Of a DNA stretch of 64,000 nt, positions 11,706 to 19,930 are shown in pieces. The position numbers and the translations under genes are program-made. The notes beneath the pieces are model-generated. The model was not told the origin of the DNA, made no database searches, and saw only the letters and a list, made by a program, of their open reading frames with translations. This DNA is from JBBRZM01 sp963813635 (GTDB taxonomy: Bacteria > Actinomycetota > Acidimicrobiia > IMCC26256 > JBBRZM01): positions 1 to 64,000 of the forward strand of contig CAWEZO010000009.1 of NCBI GenBank assembly GCA_963813635.1. The letters run 5' to 3'. Numbering within the stretch: position 1 is the first letter of the stretch; each line of letters starts with the position of its first letter.

Positions 11706-12104
11706 ATGCGCAGCATCCAGACGACACTCGACGCACCGATCGGCGAAGCCGAAACCGAGGTGCGCGCCGCGCTCGCGGAACAAGGCTTCGGTGTGCTCAC
11801 CGAGATCGACGTCGCCGCGACCCTCCACGCCAAGCTCGGCGTCGAGCGGCCACCGTTGAAGATCCTCGGTGCATGCAACCCGCACTTCGCGCACCAAGCA
11901 CTGCAGATCGACCCCTCGGTCGCGCTCCTCCTCCCGTGCAACGTCGTGTTGGAGACCACCGCGACCGGCACCCGCATCTCGGTGGTCGACCCTCGCGAGC
12001 TGATGACCGGCCCCGCGTTCGCGTCGCTGGCCTCACAAGCCGCCGACCAGCTCACCGCCGCGCTCGCCGCGCTCGGTAGCGCGGTCTCCGAGAGCGTCTC
12101 GTGA
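11706..12104 (+). CDS. DUF302 family protein
   Basis: 132 residues, the normal size of a single DUF302 domain. RSIQTTLDAPIGEAETEVRAAL, GFGVLTEIDVAATL and KILGACNPHFAHQAL are the characteristic blocks. DUF302 proteins are found beside CstR-type repressors, rhodaneses and thioredoxins in sulfide and metal stress loci, but their biochemical role is not established. The stop overlaps the next start (GTGA), so translation is coupled to the cupredoxin-like lipoprotein. Confidence 0.8.
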   Translation: MRSIQTTLDAPIGEAETEVRAALAEQGFGVLTEIDVAATLHAKLGVERPPLKILGACNPHFAHQALQIDPSVALLLPCNVVLETTATGTRISVVDPRELMTGPAFASLASQAADQLTAALAALGSAVSESVS

Positions 12105-12593
12105 GGTTCCGGGTACTCGCATCGGTCGCGACGCTGGTCGTGGTTGCCGCCGCGTGTGGTGGCACGGGCTCGACGCGAACGGTGCAACCGCGGGCGGGTC
12201 AGTTCCGCCTCGACGAGTGGTCGATCACCGCAGACCAGGCGACGCTCCCGACCGGGCGCCAGACCATCACAGCCGCGAACGTCGGCCACCACACCCACGA
12301 GCTCGTCATCGTCAAGGCCGCCGACGCCGCGTCGCTGCCGACCAAGGCCGACGGCTCCGTCGACGAGACCCAACTCGAACGGGTAAAGGTCGGCGAGATC
12401 GCCGACGTTCCCGCCGGCACATCACGACACAAGACGATGCAGCTCAGCCCCGGCGCGTACGTCGCGTTCTGCAACATCGTCGACGGGATGGGCATGGGCA
12501 ACGGCCCGATGGGCCAGATGGGCGGCGGGATGCAGCATGTGCACTTCGCGCTCGGGATGCACACGCAGCTTCACCGTCGCGTCGGGATCGTGA
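12101..12593 (+). CDS. Cupredoxin-like lipoprotein (frameshift at the end)
   Basis: The GTG start overlaps the DUF302 stop. A hydrophobic signal ends in VVAAACGG, a lipobox, so the protein is probably anchored outside the membrane. The mature part has the plastocyanin-like layout: an early NVGHHTHELVIV block and a late YVAFCNIVD...HVHFALGMH block. These would give His, Cys and a Met as copper ligands. A one-base shift at 12569 gives the expected end FTVASGS at 12593; without it the frame runs on to 12913 over an antisense gene. Copper binding or electron transfer fits the CsoR/CstR-like operator upstream. The ligand set is inferred from pattern. Confidence 0.65.
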
Positions 12594-12883
12594 CCGCCCG
12601 GCGAAGCCAGTGGGTTCGCATCGGGGGGTCCATCACCGTGCGCTTGGCCGCGCTCCAAGCGTCGTCGAAACGGTTCCTCGGCATCGAGGTTGTGGCCTAC
12701 GAACATCCATCCTCCGACAGGGAACGGCGGGAGAGCCGTGCTGCCGGCGGGGCGATACAGACCGGCCGACGCCGCGAAGAAAGCGGTACCGGACAGATAG
12801 CCGGGAACTGCGACGACCCCGGGTGGATAGTCCTGCAGCTGCTCGAGCCGTCGGCGGAAGCCCTCGATCGGATGCTCGCACAC
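12594..12883 (-). pseudogene. Truncated uracil-DNA-glycosylase-like protein
   Basis: From a GTG at 12883 the frame reads about 80 residues, including GGWMFVGHNLDAEEPFRRRL and a possible shifted PMRT block. These resemble the N-terminal third of uncharacterised actinobacterial proteins of the uracil-DNA-glycosylase fold. The remaining two thirds are missing: the sequence runs straight into the tail of the cupredoxin gene on the other strand. Family assignment is tentative and rests on one motif. Confidence 0.35.
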
Positions 12884-13097
12884 GCTCCCAGCATGCCTCG
12901 CACGGTTGGCTGACCCGGGGCCCCGTACCGAGGCACGGGCGACGACGACCGGTGCCGGCGAAGGGGCTCTACCCCGAATAACGGTAGGCCGTCAGGGTCC
13001 CGGTCGTGTCCGGTCTGTCGACGATCGCGTCTCGTGCCTTCGGCCGAACAGCTCGCGCAACTTGGTCGTGATCCCCCCGTTCTGGCAGGATGAAAAC

Positions 13098-13370
13098 GTG
13101 AACCAGAAGCGTCTTTGGCGAGTTCTTGCCCTGGTTTCGGGAGCCGTCTCCGCGGCGCTTGTTCGGCAGGCTGCGGTCGCGATTTGGCGGACCAGTCGGC
13201 GCGAGGATCCGCCAGCGCAGCCCGGTGCGCGCGATGTGAGGTGGCGCGACGCCCTGATCTGGACGATCTCCGTCGCGGTCGGAGCAGCTGTCGCGCGTGT
13301 CGTTGCGGAGCGGACGGCCGCCGCGGCGTGGAGTGCTGCAACTGGATCCCCTCCGCCGATCGACGAATAG
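13098..13370 (+). CDS. DUF4235 family small membrane protein
   Basis: 90 residues from a GTG start. It has two hydrophobic segments, residues ~8-26 (LALVSGAVSAALVRQAAV) and ~52-70 (LIWTISVAVGAAVARVVA), separated by a polar loop. The second ends with AERTAAAAW, the typical pattern of actinobacterial DUF4235. The function of the family is unknown; it is usually found near envelope or stress genes. It stands alone here. Confidence 0.75.
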   Translation: MNQKRLWRVLALVSGAVSAALVRQAAVAIWRTSRREDPPAQPGARDVRWRDALIWTISVAVGAAVARVVAERTAAAAWSAATGSPPPIDE

Positions 13371-13471
13371 GCCGCGGCTGAGCCCACCCGGGGCAACGAC
13401 TACCGACACGGACTCATCCTGGGCCTGGGGCGGATCGTCTGCCCTCTGAGTGTGCGAGCCTCTTAGCGGGC

Positions 13472-13721
13472 ATGGCAGTGGCCATGAGAGTCGTCCAACG
13501 AGTCGTGAGCGCCATTGATGCTTGGCAGCAACGACATGGGCTGCCGGCGTTCGTCTTTGGTGTGATCAGGAAGTTCGGTGACGATCGTGGCGGACACTTC
13601 GCCGCGATGATCGCGTACTACGGCTTCCTGTCGATCTTCCCGCTGCTGCTGGTGTTCGTCACGACGCTCGGCTTCTTCCTCCACCTGGCGCGTTACCGGA
13701 ACGAAGTCCTCGAGACCGTCC
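13472..13721 (+). pseudogene. YihY/BrkB-type membrane protein, N-terminal fragment
   Basis: About 83 residues match the start of YihY family proteins: an amphipathic N-terminus, GDDRGGHFAAMIAYYGFLSIFPLLLVFVTTLGFFL as first helix region, and NEVLETV. The family normally has 270-400 residues with six helices. After about 13720 the similarity stops abruptly and the sequence changes to the tail of another protein in a different frame. This looks like a deletion that removed the rest of the gene. Confidence 0.65.
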
Positions 13722-13874
13722 GGGCGCCCTCCCGGCGCCGGCAAGCTCGTTGGGATCACGCTCGTCAAGGCGAAGCAATCGCTCGATGGCGCCAAGCCGA
13801 TCGTCATCACGATCCCCGAGCGGGTCACGATCGATCCCGCTGCCCTCGCGCCCGTCGTCCAGTCCGCCGCGTAG
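13722..13874 (+). pseudogene. C-terminal remnant of a small DUF2283-like protein
   Basis: In the third frame the sequence reads GAGKLVGITLVKAKQSL, then IVITIPERVTIDPAALAPVV and a stop at 13872. The pattern of a G-x-LVGIT strand followed by an I/V-rich strand and Pro-Glu-Arg is like the end of DUF2283-type proteins. Its beginning is missing, replaced by the YihY fragment. The join lies near 13720. The family call is uncertain. Confidence 0.35.
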
Positions 13875-13885
13875 CCGCCTCCGAG

Positions 13886-14515
13886 TCAGGAATCGCCGCG
13901 GAAGATGGCGCGTGCTTCCTTGAGGCCGTAGAAGACGATGACGAACCCAGCGAGTGGGTCTGCCCACCACGCGCCCAGGGTCGTGTTGAGGGTGAGTCCG
14001 GCGAGCACGGAGACCGCGAGGAGACCGTCAATGAAGGTGACGTGCCCTTCGGTCTCGAGTACCGGGTTGTTGAGTGTCTTGCCGGTGCGGGCCTTGCCCG
14101 CGGCGAGAGCGAACATGACCATCGCGGTGAGCGCTGTCCACGCAATGCCCACGGGGCTGTGTTTGGGGTGAGCGCCGGTGGCGAGCACAATGGTGGACTG
14201 CACTGCGATGTAGATCGACAGCGCGATGAACGCGAAGCCGATGACTCGCAGCGCTCGGCGTCGGCGGTTCTCGCCTGTGGCTGACAGTTCCCAGAGCACC
14301 ACGGTGCTCGCGCCGATTTCGACGAGGCTGTCGAGTCCGAAGCCGGCGAGAGCGACTGAGCGTGCCCGGATTGCTGCGAAGGCGGGTACGACGATTCCCA
14401 CGGCGTTCCAACCGAGCGTGATGCGCTCCAGCACGACGCCGCGGCGCAAAAGTTGAGCGGTCGTCTCGGTGCTGACCGGTCGGTGGGACGGTGTCACCAG
14501 CCTGAGAATACGCAC
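13886..14515 (-). CDS. Cation-diffusion-facilitator-like membrane transporter
   Basis: 209 residues with about five membrane helices. GFGLDSLVEI is the first metal-site helix of CDF transporters, and LETEGHVTFIDGLLAVSVLAGL with WWADPLAGF is the second half, with the H-x3-D pair. The cytosolic C-terminal domain of larger CDF proteins is absent, which is normal for this short actinobacterial group. It would export divalent cations such as Zn or Co by proton exchange. The first ~20 residues may not be translated; a later in-frame start is possible. It faces the YihY/DUF2283 scar tail to tail. Confidence 0.75.
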   Translation of the reverse strand: MRILRLVTPSHRPVSTETTAQLLRRGVVLERITLGWNAVGIVVPAFAAIRARSVALAGFGLDSLVEIGASTVVLWELSATGENRRRRALRVIGFAFIALSIYIAVQSTIVLATGAHPKHSPVGIAWTALTAMVMFALAAGKARTGKTLNNPVLETEGHVTFIDGLLAVSVLAGLTLNTTLGAWWADPLAGFVIVFYGLKEARAIFRGDS

Positions 14516-14608
14516 GGCAAATCCGCCGAGAGCCGCTCCGGGGAGTGTCTGGCCGCCAACGCGGCGGCCGGGCGCTGGTCGAGCGCGGTTGATCCCTAGG
14601 CTGAAAGC

Positions 14609-15013
14609 GTGTCGGTCTGGCCGCTTCTCGCTGGCGCGGTGGTTGCCCTGCTCGCACTTTGGGTCGCGCTCGTCGCGACGTTGTTGTTCATGCGGCCAGC
14701 CGACCTCACGGCGGGTGACGCGGCTCGCCTACTGCCTGACACGCTGCGGCTGCTTCGACGACTTGCGGGCGATCACGCCTGCCGCGGGGGTGCGGACGAG
14801 GCTCTGGCTGGTATTCGGCTATCTCGTGATCCCGTTCGATGTCATCCCGGACTTCATACCGGTCATCGGCTACGCCGACGATGTCATCATCACCTTCGCG
14901 GTGTTGCGGAGCGTCGCGCGGCGCGCCGGCCCCGCAGCACTTGCGCCCCACTGGCCAGGAACCCCGAAGGGCTCACCGCGTTGCAAAAGCTTGCGGGGCT
15001 GCCCGCGGTCTGA
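14609..15013 (+). CDS. DUF1232 (YkvA-like) membrane protein, two compensating frameshifts
   Basis: The GTG start gives one N-terminal helix (LLAGAVVALLALWVALVATLLF) and a DTLRLLRRL linker. The conserved DUF1232 block (RTRLWLVFGYLVIPFDVIPDFIPVIGYADDVII) then appears in another frame between ~14770 and ~14950. The original frame resumes for the ending NPEGLTALQKLAGL. Two single-base breaks of opposite sign explain this. DUF1232 proteins are small membrane proteins of unknown role. Such self-cancelling indels favour sequencing error over decay. Confidence 0.65.
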   Translation: MSVWPLLAGAVVALLALWVALVATLLFMRPADLTAGDAARLLPDTLRLLRRLAGDHACRGGADEALAGIRLSRDPVRCHPGLHTGHRLRRRCHHHLRGVAERRAARRPRSTCAPLARNPEGLTALQKLAGLPAV

Positions 15014-15474
15014 TCAACGGCCCGCAGCCAGAGCTCGCACGTCAGTCCGCGAAAGATCCGCGGGACTCCGAAAAGCGACGAGGGCGAAGCGAACTACCGA
15101 GCAGTGTCTTCGCAGGTCACGCGGCGAAGTCGTCGCGACGGCGCAGGTCGCAAAAGGCGGCGTGTCTACGTTCGCAACGCAGAGGTCATGGATCACGCGA
15201 CGGCGAACCAGGTTGTCCGCGGATCGCGTGTACTCGTGGTTCGCGCGCCGCACGCCGAACCGAGTATTTGGTTCTACTGGAGCTGGCGGGATGGTGAGTG
15301 GCAGCCCCGGCGCTTCGGTGATGTCGACGACTGCAACCGCCAATTCGTCGGCCGGCTCGGGCGAACATCTGCCGTCACGACGCACCGGCCCGGGACCGTC
15401 CGCAGCGGCGGGAGGCGGGACCCGGTTGCTGAACGATTGACAAACGGCGCAGCGGGCGGCGCTACCGTGATTGC
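15014..15474. other. Intergenic stretch with repeat copy B
   Basis: About 460 bases between DUF1232 and the SDR. The open frames here lack similarity and ribosome sites. The first third is the second copy of the intergenic repeat (15041-15179). The rest presumably carries the promoter of the SDR-TetR pair. Confidence 0.45.
15041..15179 (+). repeat. Intergenic repeat, copy B, with hairpin
   Basis: Second copy of the element at 3557-3692, same orientation. The leading hairpin is kept although its bases differ: arms AGTCCGCG and CGCGGGACT around AAAGATC. The block GTGTCTTCGCAGGTCAC is identical in both copies. It begins 28 bases after the DUF1232 stop. Confidence 0.55.
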
Positions 15475-16215
15475 GTGGGCCGGCTCGACGGGAAGATCGC
15501 GATCATCACCGGCGCGGGCTCGGGGATAGGGCGGGCGGCCGCGCTGCGCTTCGCCGCGGAAGGCGCGCAGGTTCTCTGCGCCGACGTCAGCGGTCGGCAG
15601 GATGCGGTCGCGGCGACGATCGGCGCCGCCGCGCTTGCGGTACACGCCGACGTCACGCGATCGGACGACGTCGCTGCGATGGTGGCAGCCGCCGCGGAGC
15701 GCTTCGGCACGCTCAACGTCCTGTTCAACAACGCCGGCGCGGGCGGCCCGCTGCTGCCGCTGGCCGATATCGACGAGGCCACGTACGACACGGTCGTGAA
15801 CGTGAACCTTCGGTCTACGTTCCTCGGCATGAAACACGCGATCCCCGTGATGCTGAGCGGCGACGGCGGTTCGATCATCAACACAGCATCGGCCGCGGGG
15901 CTCGTGGGGTGGAAGCACCTCGCCGTCTACTCCGCTGCCAAGGGCGGTGTCGTGCAGATGACGAAGGCGGCGGCGCTCGACTACGCGACGTCCGGGATCC
16001 GCGTGAACGCCGTCTGCCCCGGTTTGACATGGACGGGGCTCGCCGGTGCGGGTGACGACACCCCGCCGCCCGCCAACTCGGCGCCGCCCCAGCCGATGCA
16101 GCGTTGGGGGCTGCCGGAGGAGATCGCGGCCGCCGCGCTCTTCCTCGCGAGCGACGAGTCCTCGTTCGTGACCGGCGCCGCTCTCCCTGTCGACGGAGGC
16201 TACGTCGCGCGCTGA
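15475..16215 (+). CDS. Short-chain dehydrogenase/reductase (SDR)
   Basis: 246 residues, classical SDR. The start is GTG (GTGGGCCGG). Cofactor motif TGAGSGIG lies at ~13-20, ADVS after strand 2 suggests NAD, NNAG is at ~85-90, YSAAKGG carries the catalytic Tyr and Lys, and the end GAALPVDGGYVAR is typical of FabG-like enzymes. An insertion with PPPANSAPPQPMQRWG follows the substrate loop. A TetR-family gene starts 15 bases after the stop, so the pair is probably one autoregulated transcript. Substrate unknown. Confidence 0.88.
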   Translation: MGRLDGKIAIITGAGSGIGRAAALRFAAEGAQVLCADVSGRQDAVAATIGAAALAVHADVTRSDDVAAMVAAAAERFGTLNVLFNNAGAGGPLLPLADIDEATYDTVVNVNLRSTFLGMKHAIPVMLSGDGGSIINTASAAGLVGWKHLAVYSAAKGGVVQMTKAAALDYATSGIRVNAVCPGLTWTGLAGAGDDTPPPANSAPPQPMQRWGLPEEIAAAALFLASDESSFVTGAALPVDGGYVAR

Positions 16216-16230
16216 GGAGAGGGACGACCG

Positions 16231-16828
16231 GTGGCGCAGCGGCGACGCGTGGGCGCGGAGAGCTCGAAGACGCGGGCGCTCGCTCGACACCACCGAGCGC
16301 ATGATCCCGACGCGGGATACGCCGCTGTCACCTCCCGTCAGGTCGCCGTGGCCGCAGGGGTCACACCGCCCCTGATCCACTACAACTTCCCGACGCTTGA
16401 CGACCTGTTCCTTGCCGTCTTTCGCCGCCGGGCCGACGAGCAGCTCGAACGGCAAGCCCGCTACCTCGCGTCCGAGCAGCCGCTGGCGTGCGCTGTGGAC
16501 GTTCAGCAACGACCCGGCGGCCGTCGCCTTCACGTTCGAGTTCATGGCGTTGGCGAACCACCGCAAGTCGATCGCCAGCGAGATCGCGACGTATGCCGAA
16601 CGGTTCCGGGCAGCCCAGGGCGCTGCCCTTGAAGGCGCGATCGCCGCCGGCAACACAAACGTCGGTGACGCCGGCGCTGCCGGTCTGATCGCGGTCCTGA
16701 ACAACACTGCGCGCGGTCTCGTCATGGAACGCACCCTCGGCATGACGTCCGGCCACGACGAGGCGGTCGCGCTCGTCGACCGTTACCTCGACACGGTCGA
16801 ACCCGTCGCGGCGCGTCGCCGTCGCTGA
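16231..16828 (+). CDS. TetR-family transcriptional regulator (several frameshifts)
   Basis: GTG start after GAGGAGAGGG. The DNA-binding HTH is visible as GYAAVTSRQVAVAAGVTPPLIHYNF followed by DDLFLAVFRRRADEQLERQ. One pair of compensating shifts disturbs residues ~17-30 (the expected LDTTERMI appears in another frame). Another shift near 16490 moves the ligand domain (NDPAAVAFTFEFMALANHRKSI) to the third frame, ending RYLDTVEP. Length after repair is ~199 residues, normal for TetR. It probably controls the upstream SDR gene, with which it is likely co-transcribed. Confidence 0.7.
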
Positions 16829-16837
16829 TGCCTCGCG

Positions 16838-16999
16838 TCACGCCGTTACGCGGCCGCCGTTGACGCCGATGACCTGGCCGGTGACGTCGCCAGCATCGTC
16901 GGAGACGAGGAACGAGCAGGCGGCCGCGATGTCCTCGCCCGTGCCGATGCGCCGCACCGGAATGCGTTCCGCTACCGCTTGGACTGAGCCGCCGAACAT
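16838..16999 (-). pseudogene. C-terminal remnant of an SDR gene
   Basis: Fifty-three residues, ending AACSFLVSDDAGDVTGQVIGVNGG then RVTA and a stop. This is the last fifth of a classical SDR. It closely parallels the end of the SDR at 331-1074 (TGQVIGVNGG) but is not identical. The rest of the gene is gone; upstream the sequence turns into the truncated TauD-like gene. The fusion point is near 17000-17030. Confidence 0.7.
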
Positions 17000-17430
17000 C
17001 CCTCGCCGCTCCGATTCGCGAACTCCGTATCGCCCCCGCCGTCATCCGACAGTTCGCGCGCAGTGAGCAGGGTTGCCTTCTCCGGCACGTCGTCGGTGGC
17101 GCCGTCGATGTGCCAGTAGAACGTGCCCTCGCGATACGCCGCGAGCGCGCTCTTCGACGCGTCGCGCGTCACCGCAGAGATCTCGGGATACACCGCGTGG
17201 TTGCCGAGCGGCGCGATGACGACCTCGCCCAGCATCCGGTTGAACGCAACGAGATCAGCGTCGCTGATGTCGGCCTCGCGGTAGATGACGACGCCGTGCC
17301 GCTCGAGCGCGGCCAAGCACTCGTCGGCCACGGCTCGATCGAGGAAGTCGTGGGCGGTGATGCCATGGATCTCGAGGCCCGTGGTCGGCGTGAGCGGGCT
17401 CGTCGCCGCCCGCCTGCTTATGCCCGTCAT
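16972..17430 (-). pseudogene. TauD/TfdA-type Fe(II)/2-oxoglutarate dioxygenase, truncated
   Basis: The ATG overlaps the preceding stop (ATGA). The frame has the N-terminal TauD layout: LEIHGITAHDF, ALERHGVVIYREADI, the HxD metal pair in YWHIDGATDD, and GGDTEFAN, all as in taurine and alpha-ketoglutarate dioxygenases. After GDTEFAN (about residue 138) similarity ends and the frame closes within an SDR fragment. The distal metal His and the 2-oxoglutarate-binding Arg are therefore missing, and the protein cannot be active. It was the last gene of the Rieske operon before the deletion. Confidence 0.75.
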
Positions 17431-17762
17431 ACCGCGGGCTCGACGACGCTATCGAAGAACGCCGAACCCGAGTCGGGGATCGTCGGCTGCTTGAAGATGT
17501 TCACGGCGTACGACACGAGAATCATCGAGTAGAGCAGCTGGAGCAAGCGCGTCGCGTCGTCGGGGAGGTCCCGGATGTCGAGCCGGCTGAGGTACTCGAT
17601 CGCCTCTTCGGCACGTGCCGCGACGGCGTCGTAGAACTCACTCAACTCGTCGATCGACTTCGACAGCCGCGTCGCGTAGCGCGCGTCACGCGTCGGCTTG
17701 GCCCAGTCGGCGACGTACCGCTGGAGCTCAGCGAACTCGGCGGGCAGCGTCGTGGCGATCAT
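17427..17762 (-). CDS. Small helical protein of unknown function in the Rieske operon
   Basis: 111 residues, mostly alpha-helical by composition, no membrane segment or cysteines. Its start overlaps the Rieske gene stop (ATGA) and its own stop overlaps the TauD-like start, so it is locked into the operon. The middle reads RLSKSIDELSEFYDAVAARAEEAIEYL. I do not recognise a family. It could be an accessory or beta-like subunit of the oxygenase, but it is much shorter than known Rieske beta subunits (~170 residues) and has no cone-fold signature. Confidence 0.7.
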   Translation of the reverse strand: MIATTLPAEFAELQRYVADWAKPTRDARYATRLSKSIDELSEFYDAVAARAEEAIEYLSRLDIRDLPDDATRLLQLLYSMILVSYAVNIFKQPTIPDSGSAFFDSVVEPAV

Positions 17763-19054
17763 GGAGTTTTCCCGGCCTTGTACGCCGCGACAGTGTCGCG
17801 CACGACCTTGTGGAAGTTGCGGATGAGCAGTTCCTGGTCGCTCAGGTAGAAGGTGCGCTGCGCGCGCGACGACAACGCCGAGTGAGTTGCTTCGATCGTG
17901 TTCACGTCCTGCATCGCGAACTCCATCGTGCTATCGACGACCAGTTCCTGCGCGAGACGTTCCAGCGCGTTCGCGGGTGGCACGAAGTACATATCGATCT
18001 CGTAGACGTGCGAGTCGACCGTCTCGGGCCAGTACGTGTAGGTGATGTAGTAGTTGCGGGCCCAGATCTGCACCGACAGATTGGGGAACAGCCAGAACTG
18101 GTCGTTCCCCCACGAGCGGATGTCGCCCCTGTTCAAGAACGCGGGGAGCGGACCGATGTCGGGCACGTCGTCGGGGCCGAACAACCCGGCCCGGAACAAG
18201 CGGTAGACCCACCCCTGGTCGCGCGCTGCCTTTCCGGCGCTGCGGGGCTCGCGCAGCGGCAGCGGCGGCGGCCCGGGCACGGACGTCAGCATGTGCGGAC
18301 CGAACAGGTCGTAGTGATAGGCATCGACCGGTGGCACGAGCTTCTCGGCCTTGCGCACATCAGGGTCGATGAAGCGCCCGTGGACGTACGGCGGGTGGTA
18401 CCACTCGCACACCGAGTCGATCGCCAGCTTCCAGTTGCCATGGATCCGCGTGCGGAACCCGTACCGCTGCGTCATGAGGTGGAACGGATAGGCGTCGAGT
18501 TCGAGGATCCGGTCGCCGAGATACTCGCGCAGCGGCACGGGGTCGTCGGCGAGGCTCACGAAGATGAAGCCCGCGAAGACGTCGCAGTGCACGGCCGGCA
18601 TCGCGAGCAGGCTCTTCGGGAGGTCGAAGAACTCCTGCTCGTTGGTGACGTGCGTGACCTTGCCCTCCAAGTCGTATCGCCACCCGTGGTACTTGCAGGC
18701 GAACTCGCGCGCCGCGCCGCCGCACTCCGCTCGCGGGTGCTCCTGCCACACGACTTTGTTCCCGCGATGCGCGCAGACGTTGTGGAACGCATGCACGGTG
18801 TCGTCGAGCGTGCGCGCCACGACGATCGACGCGAGGCCGCCCGGCAGCTCGCGTGTGAAGTAGGTGCCCGGCCGGCGCAACCGCTCGGCGCGGCCGACGT
18901 ACAGCCACAGTCGCTTGAAGATCGCTTCGCGCTCAACCGCGAAGAACTCGGGCGAGATCGCGTCGTCGTAGTTCACCGGCCCTGTGCCGAGGTCGGGGTA
19001 GCGGGGCGTGAACTTGCCCTTGCCGGTGGCCAATCGATCCTGGATGTCGGTCAT
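17759..19054 (-). CDS. Rieske non-heme iron oxygenase, alpha subunit
   Basis: 431 residues. The Rieske [2Fe-2S] ligands are C94-x-H96 (CAHRGN) and C120-x2-H123 (CKYHGW), with an unusually long spacer of 23 residues. The mononuclear iron site shows ExxYHPPYVH, with the third ligand likely the Asp in MEFAMQDVN. This is the family of aromatic-ring and alkyl-amine oxygenases; it needs electrons from a reductase not present in this window. The gene sits second in a coupled operon behind a retro-Claisen hydrolase and ahead of a small protein and a TauD-like gene. The substrate is unknown; a cyclic ketone or terpenoid fits the neighbours (inference). Confidence 0.88.
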   Translation of the reverse strand: MTDIQDRLATGKGKFTPRYPDLGTGPVNYDDAISPEFFAVEREAIFKRLWLYVGRAERLRRPGTYFTRELPGGLASIVVARTLDDTVHAFHNVCAHRGNKVVWQEHPRAECGGAAREFACKYHGWRYDLEGKVTHVTNEQEFFDLPKSLLAMPAVHCDVFAGFIFVSLADDPVPLREYLGDRILELDAYPFHLMTQRYGFRTRIHGNWKLAIDSVCEWYHPPYVHGRFIDPDVRKAEKLVPPVDAYHYDLFGPHMLTSVPGPPPLPLREPRSAGKAARDQGWVYRLFRAGLFGPDDVPDIGPLPAFLNRGDIRSWGNDQFWLFPNLSVQIWARNYYITYTYWPETVDSHVYEIDMYFVPPANALERLAQELVVDSTMEFAMQDVNTIEATHSALSSRAQRTFYLSDQELLIRNFHKVVRDTVAAYKAGKTP

Positions 19055-19063
19055 GGTTGCGGC

Positions 19064-19930
19064 TCACTCCTCTTCGTTGGCCCATGGCTTCTGGTCGTAC
19101 GGCCGGTCGAGCGGTGCCATCCCTCCGCCAAAGGGGAAGAACTCCTGCTGCGCGTAGGTCTCGCGCGCGAGCCCGTGACCGAGCTCGTTGAGGAACGCAC
19201 GCTTGAGCTCTTGCGTGAACAGCTGCCGCGTGTAGCGCAACACCAGCGGCGGTCGTTTCACCAGCTCCCGGGCGAGCTCCCACGCGCGATCCATGAGCTT
19301 GTCCTTGGGCAACACCTCGACGACCGCGCCCCATTCGAGCGCTTCGTGCGCGGTGAGCTGCTTGCCGGTCAGCAAGAAGTACCGCCCGCGGTTGTGGCCG
19401 ACGAGGAAGTTCCAGATCACGTGTTGGCCGTCGCCGGGGACCTGGCCGCGTGGGAAGTGCGAGACGTCCTGGAAGTAGGCGTCCTCGGACGCGAGCACGA
19501 TGTCGCCCATCAACGGGACCTCGGAGTGGATGTTGCACGGGCCGTTGACCGCGCTGATCATCGGCACGTCCACGTCGAGGACGTTGGTCGTGAGATGGCG
19601 GTTGTACCACGCCTTCTCGTCGAGCTTGTAGAGCCCGCGGACTCCCGGCATCGCGTCGTAGATCGGCGGGTCGGGGAGCTCGCCGTTGGGCAGCAGGCCC
19701 CAGTCGGCGTTGTAGTTGTCGCCCGTGCCCGTGTGGATCAGCACCTTGATCTCGCGATCGCCGGCGACGTCGGCGAACGCGTCCGCCATGTCGTCGTGCG
19801 CCTTCCAGTCCCACACCAGGCTGCCGCCGTTGGTGTGACACTGCATCAGCAGGATCCCCTCGGGGCTCAGTTCGAACCAATAGTTGGCGTACCGGTCTTT
19901 GTACTCGGCATACCTACTGCGCTTGGCCAC
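19064..19930 (-). CDS. Crotonase-fold hydrolase of the 6-oxocamphor hydrolase type
   Basis: 288 residues from a GTG start. It belongs to the enoyl-CoA hydratase/isomerase superfamily but resembles 6-oxocamphor hydrolase more than CoA-dependent members. Shared blocks are SLVWDWKAHDDMADAF, VPMISAVNGPCNIHSEVPLM, HFPRGQVPGDG and HNRGRYFLLTG. The residues matching the known catalytic His122, His145 and Asp154 are H135, H158 and D167, with exactly the same spacing. Such enzymes cleave cyclic beta-diketones by a retro-Claisen reaction without CoA. It is first in the operon with the Rieske oxygenase. A 13-bp palindrome covers its start. Confidence 0.85.
   Translation of the reverse strand: MAKRSRYAEYKDRYANYWFELSPEGILLMQCHTNGGSLVWDWKAHDDMADAFADVAGDREIKVLIHTGTGDNYNADWGLLPNGELPDPPIYDAMPGVRGLYKLDEKAWYNRHLTTNVLDVDVPMISAVNGPCNIHSEVPLMGDIVLASEDAYFQDVSHFPRGQVPGDGQHVIWNFLVGHNRGRYFLLTGKQLTAHEALEWGAVVEVLPKDKLMDRAWELARELVKRPPLVLRYTRQLFTQELKRAFLNELGHGLARETYAQQEFFPFGGGMAPLDRPYDQKPWANEEE

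Noticed and set aside
12101..12913. 270-residue lipoprotein
   Set aside because: Similarity ends at residue ~155, and the remainder is antisense to a glycosylase-like fragment.
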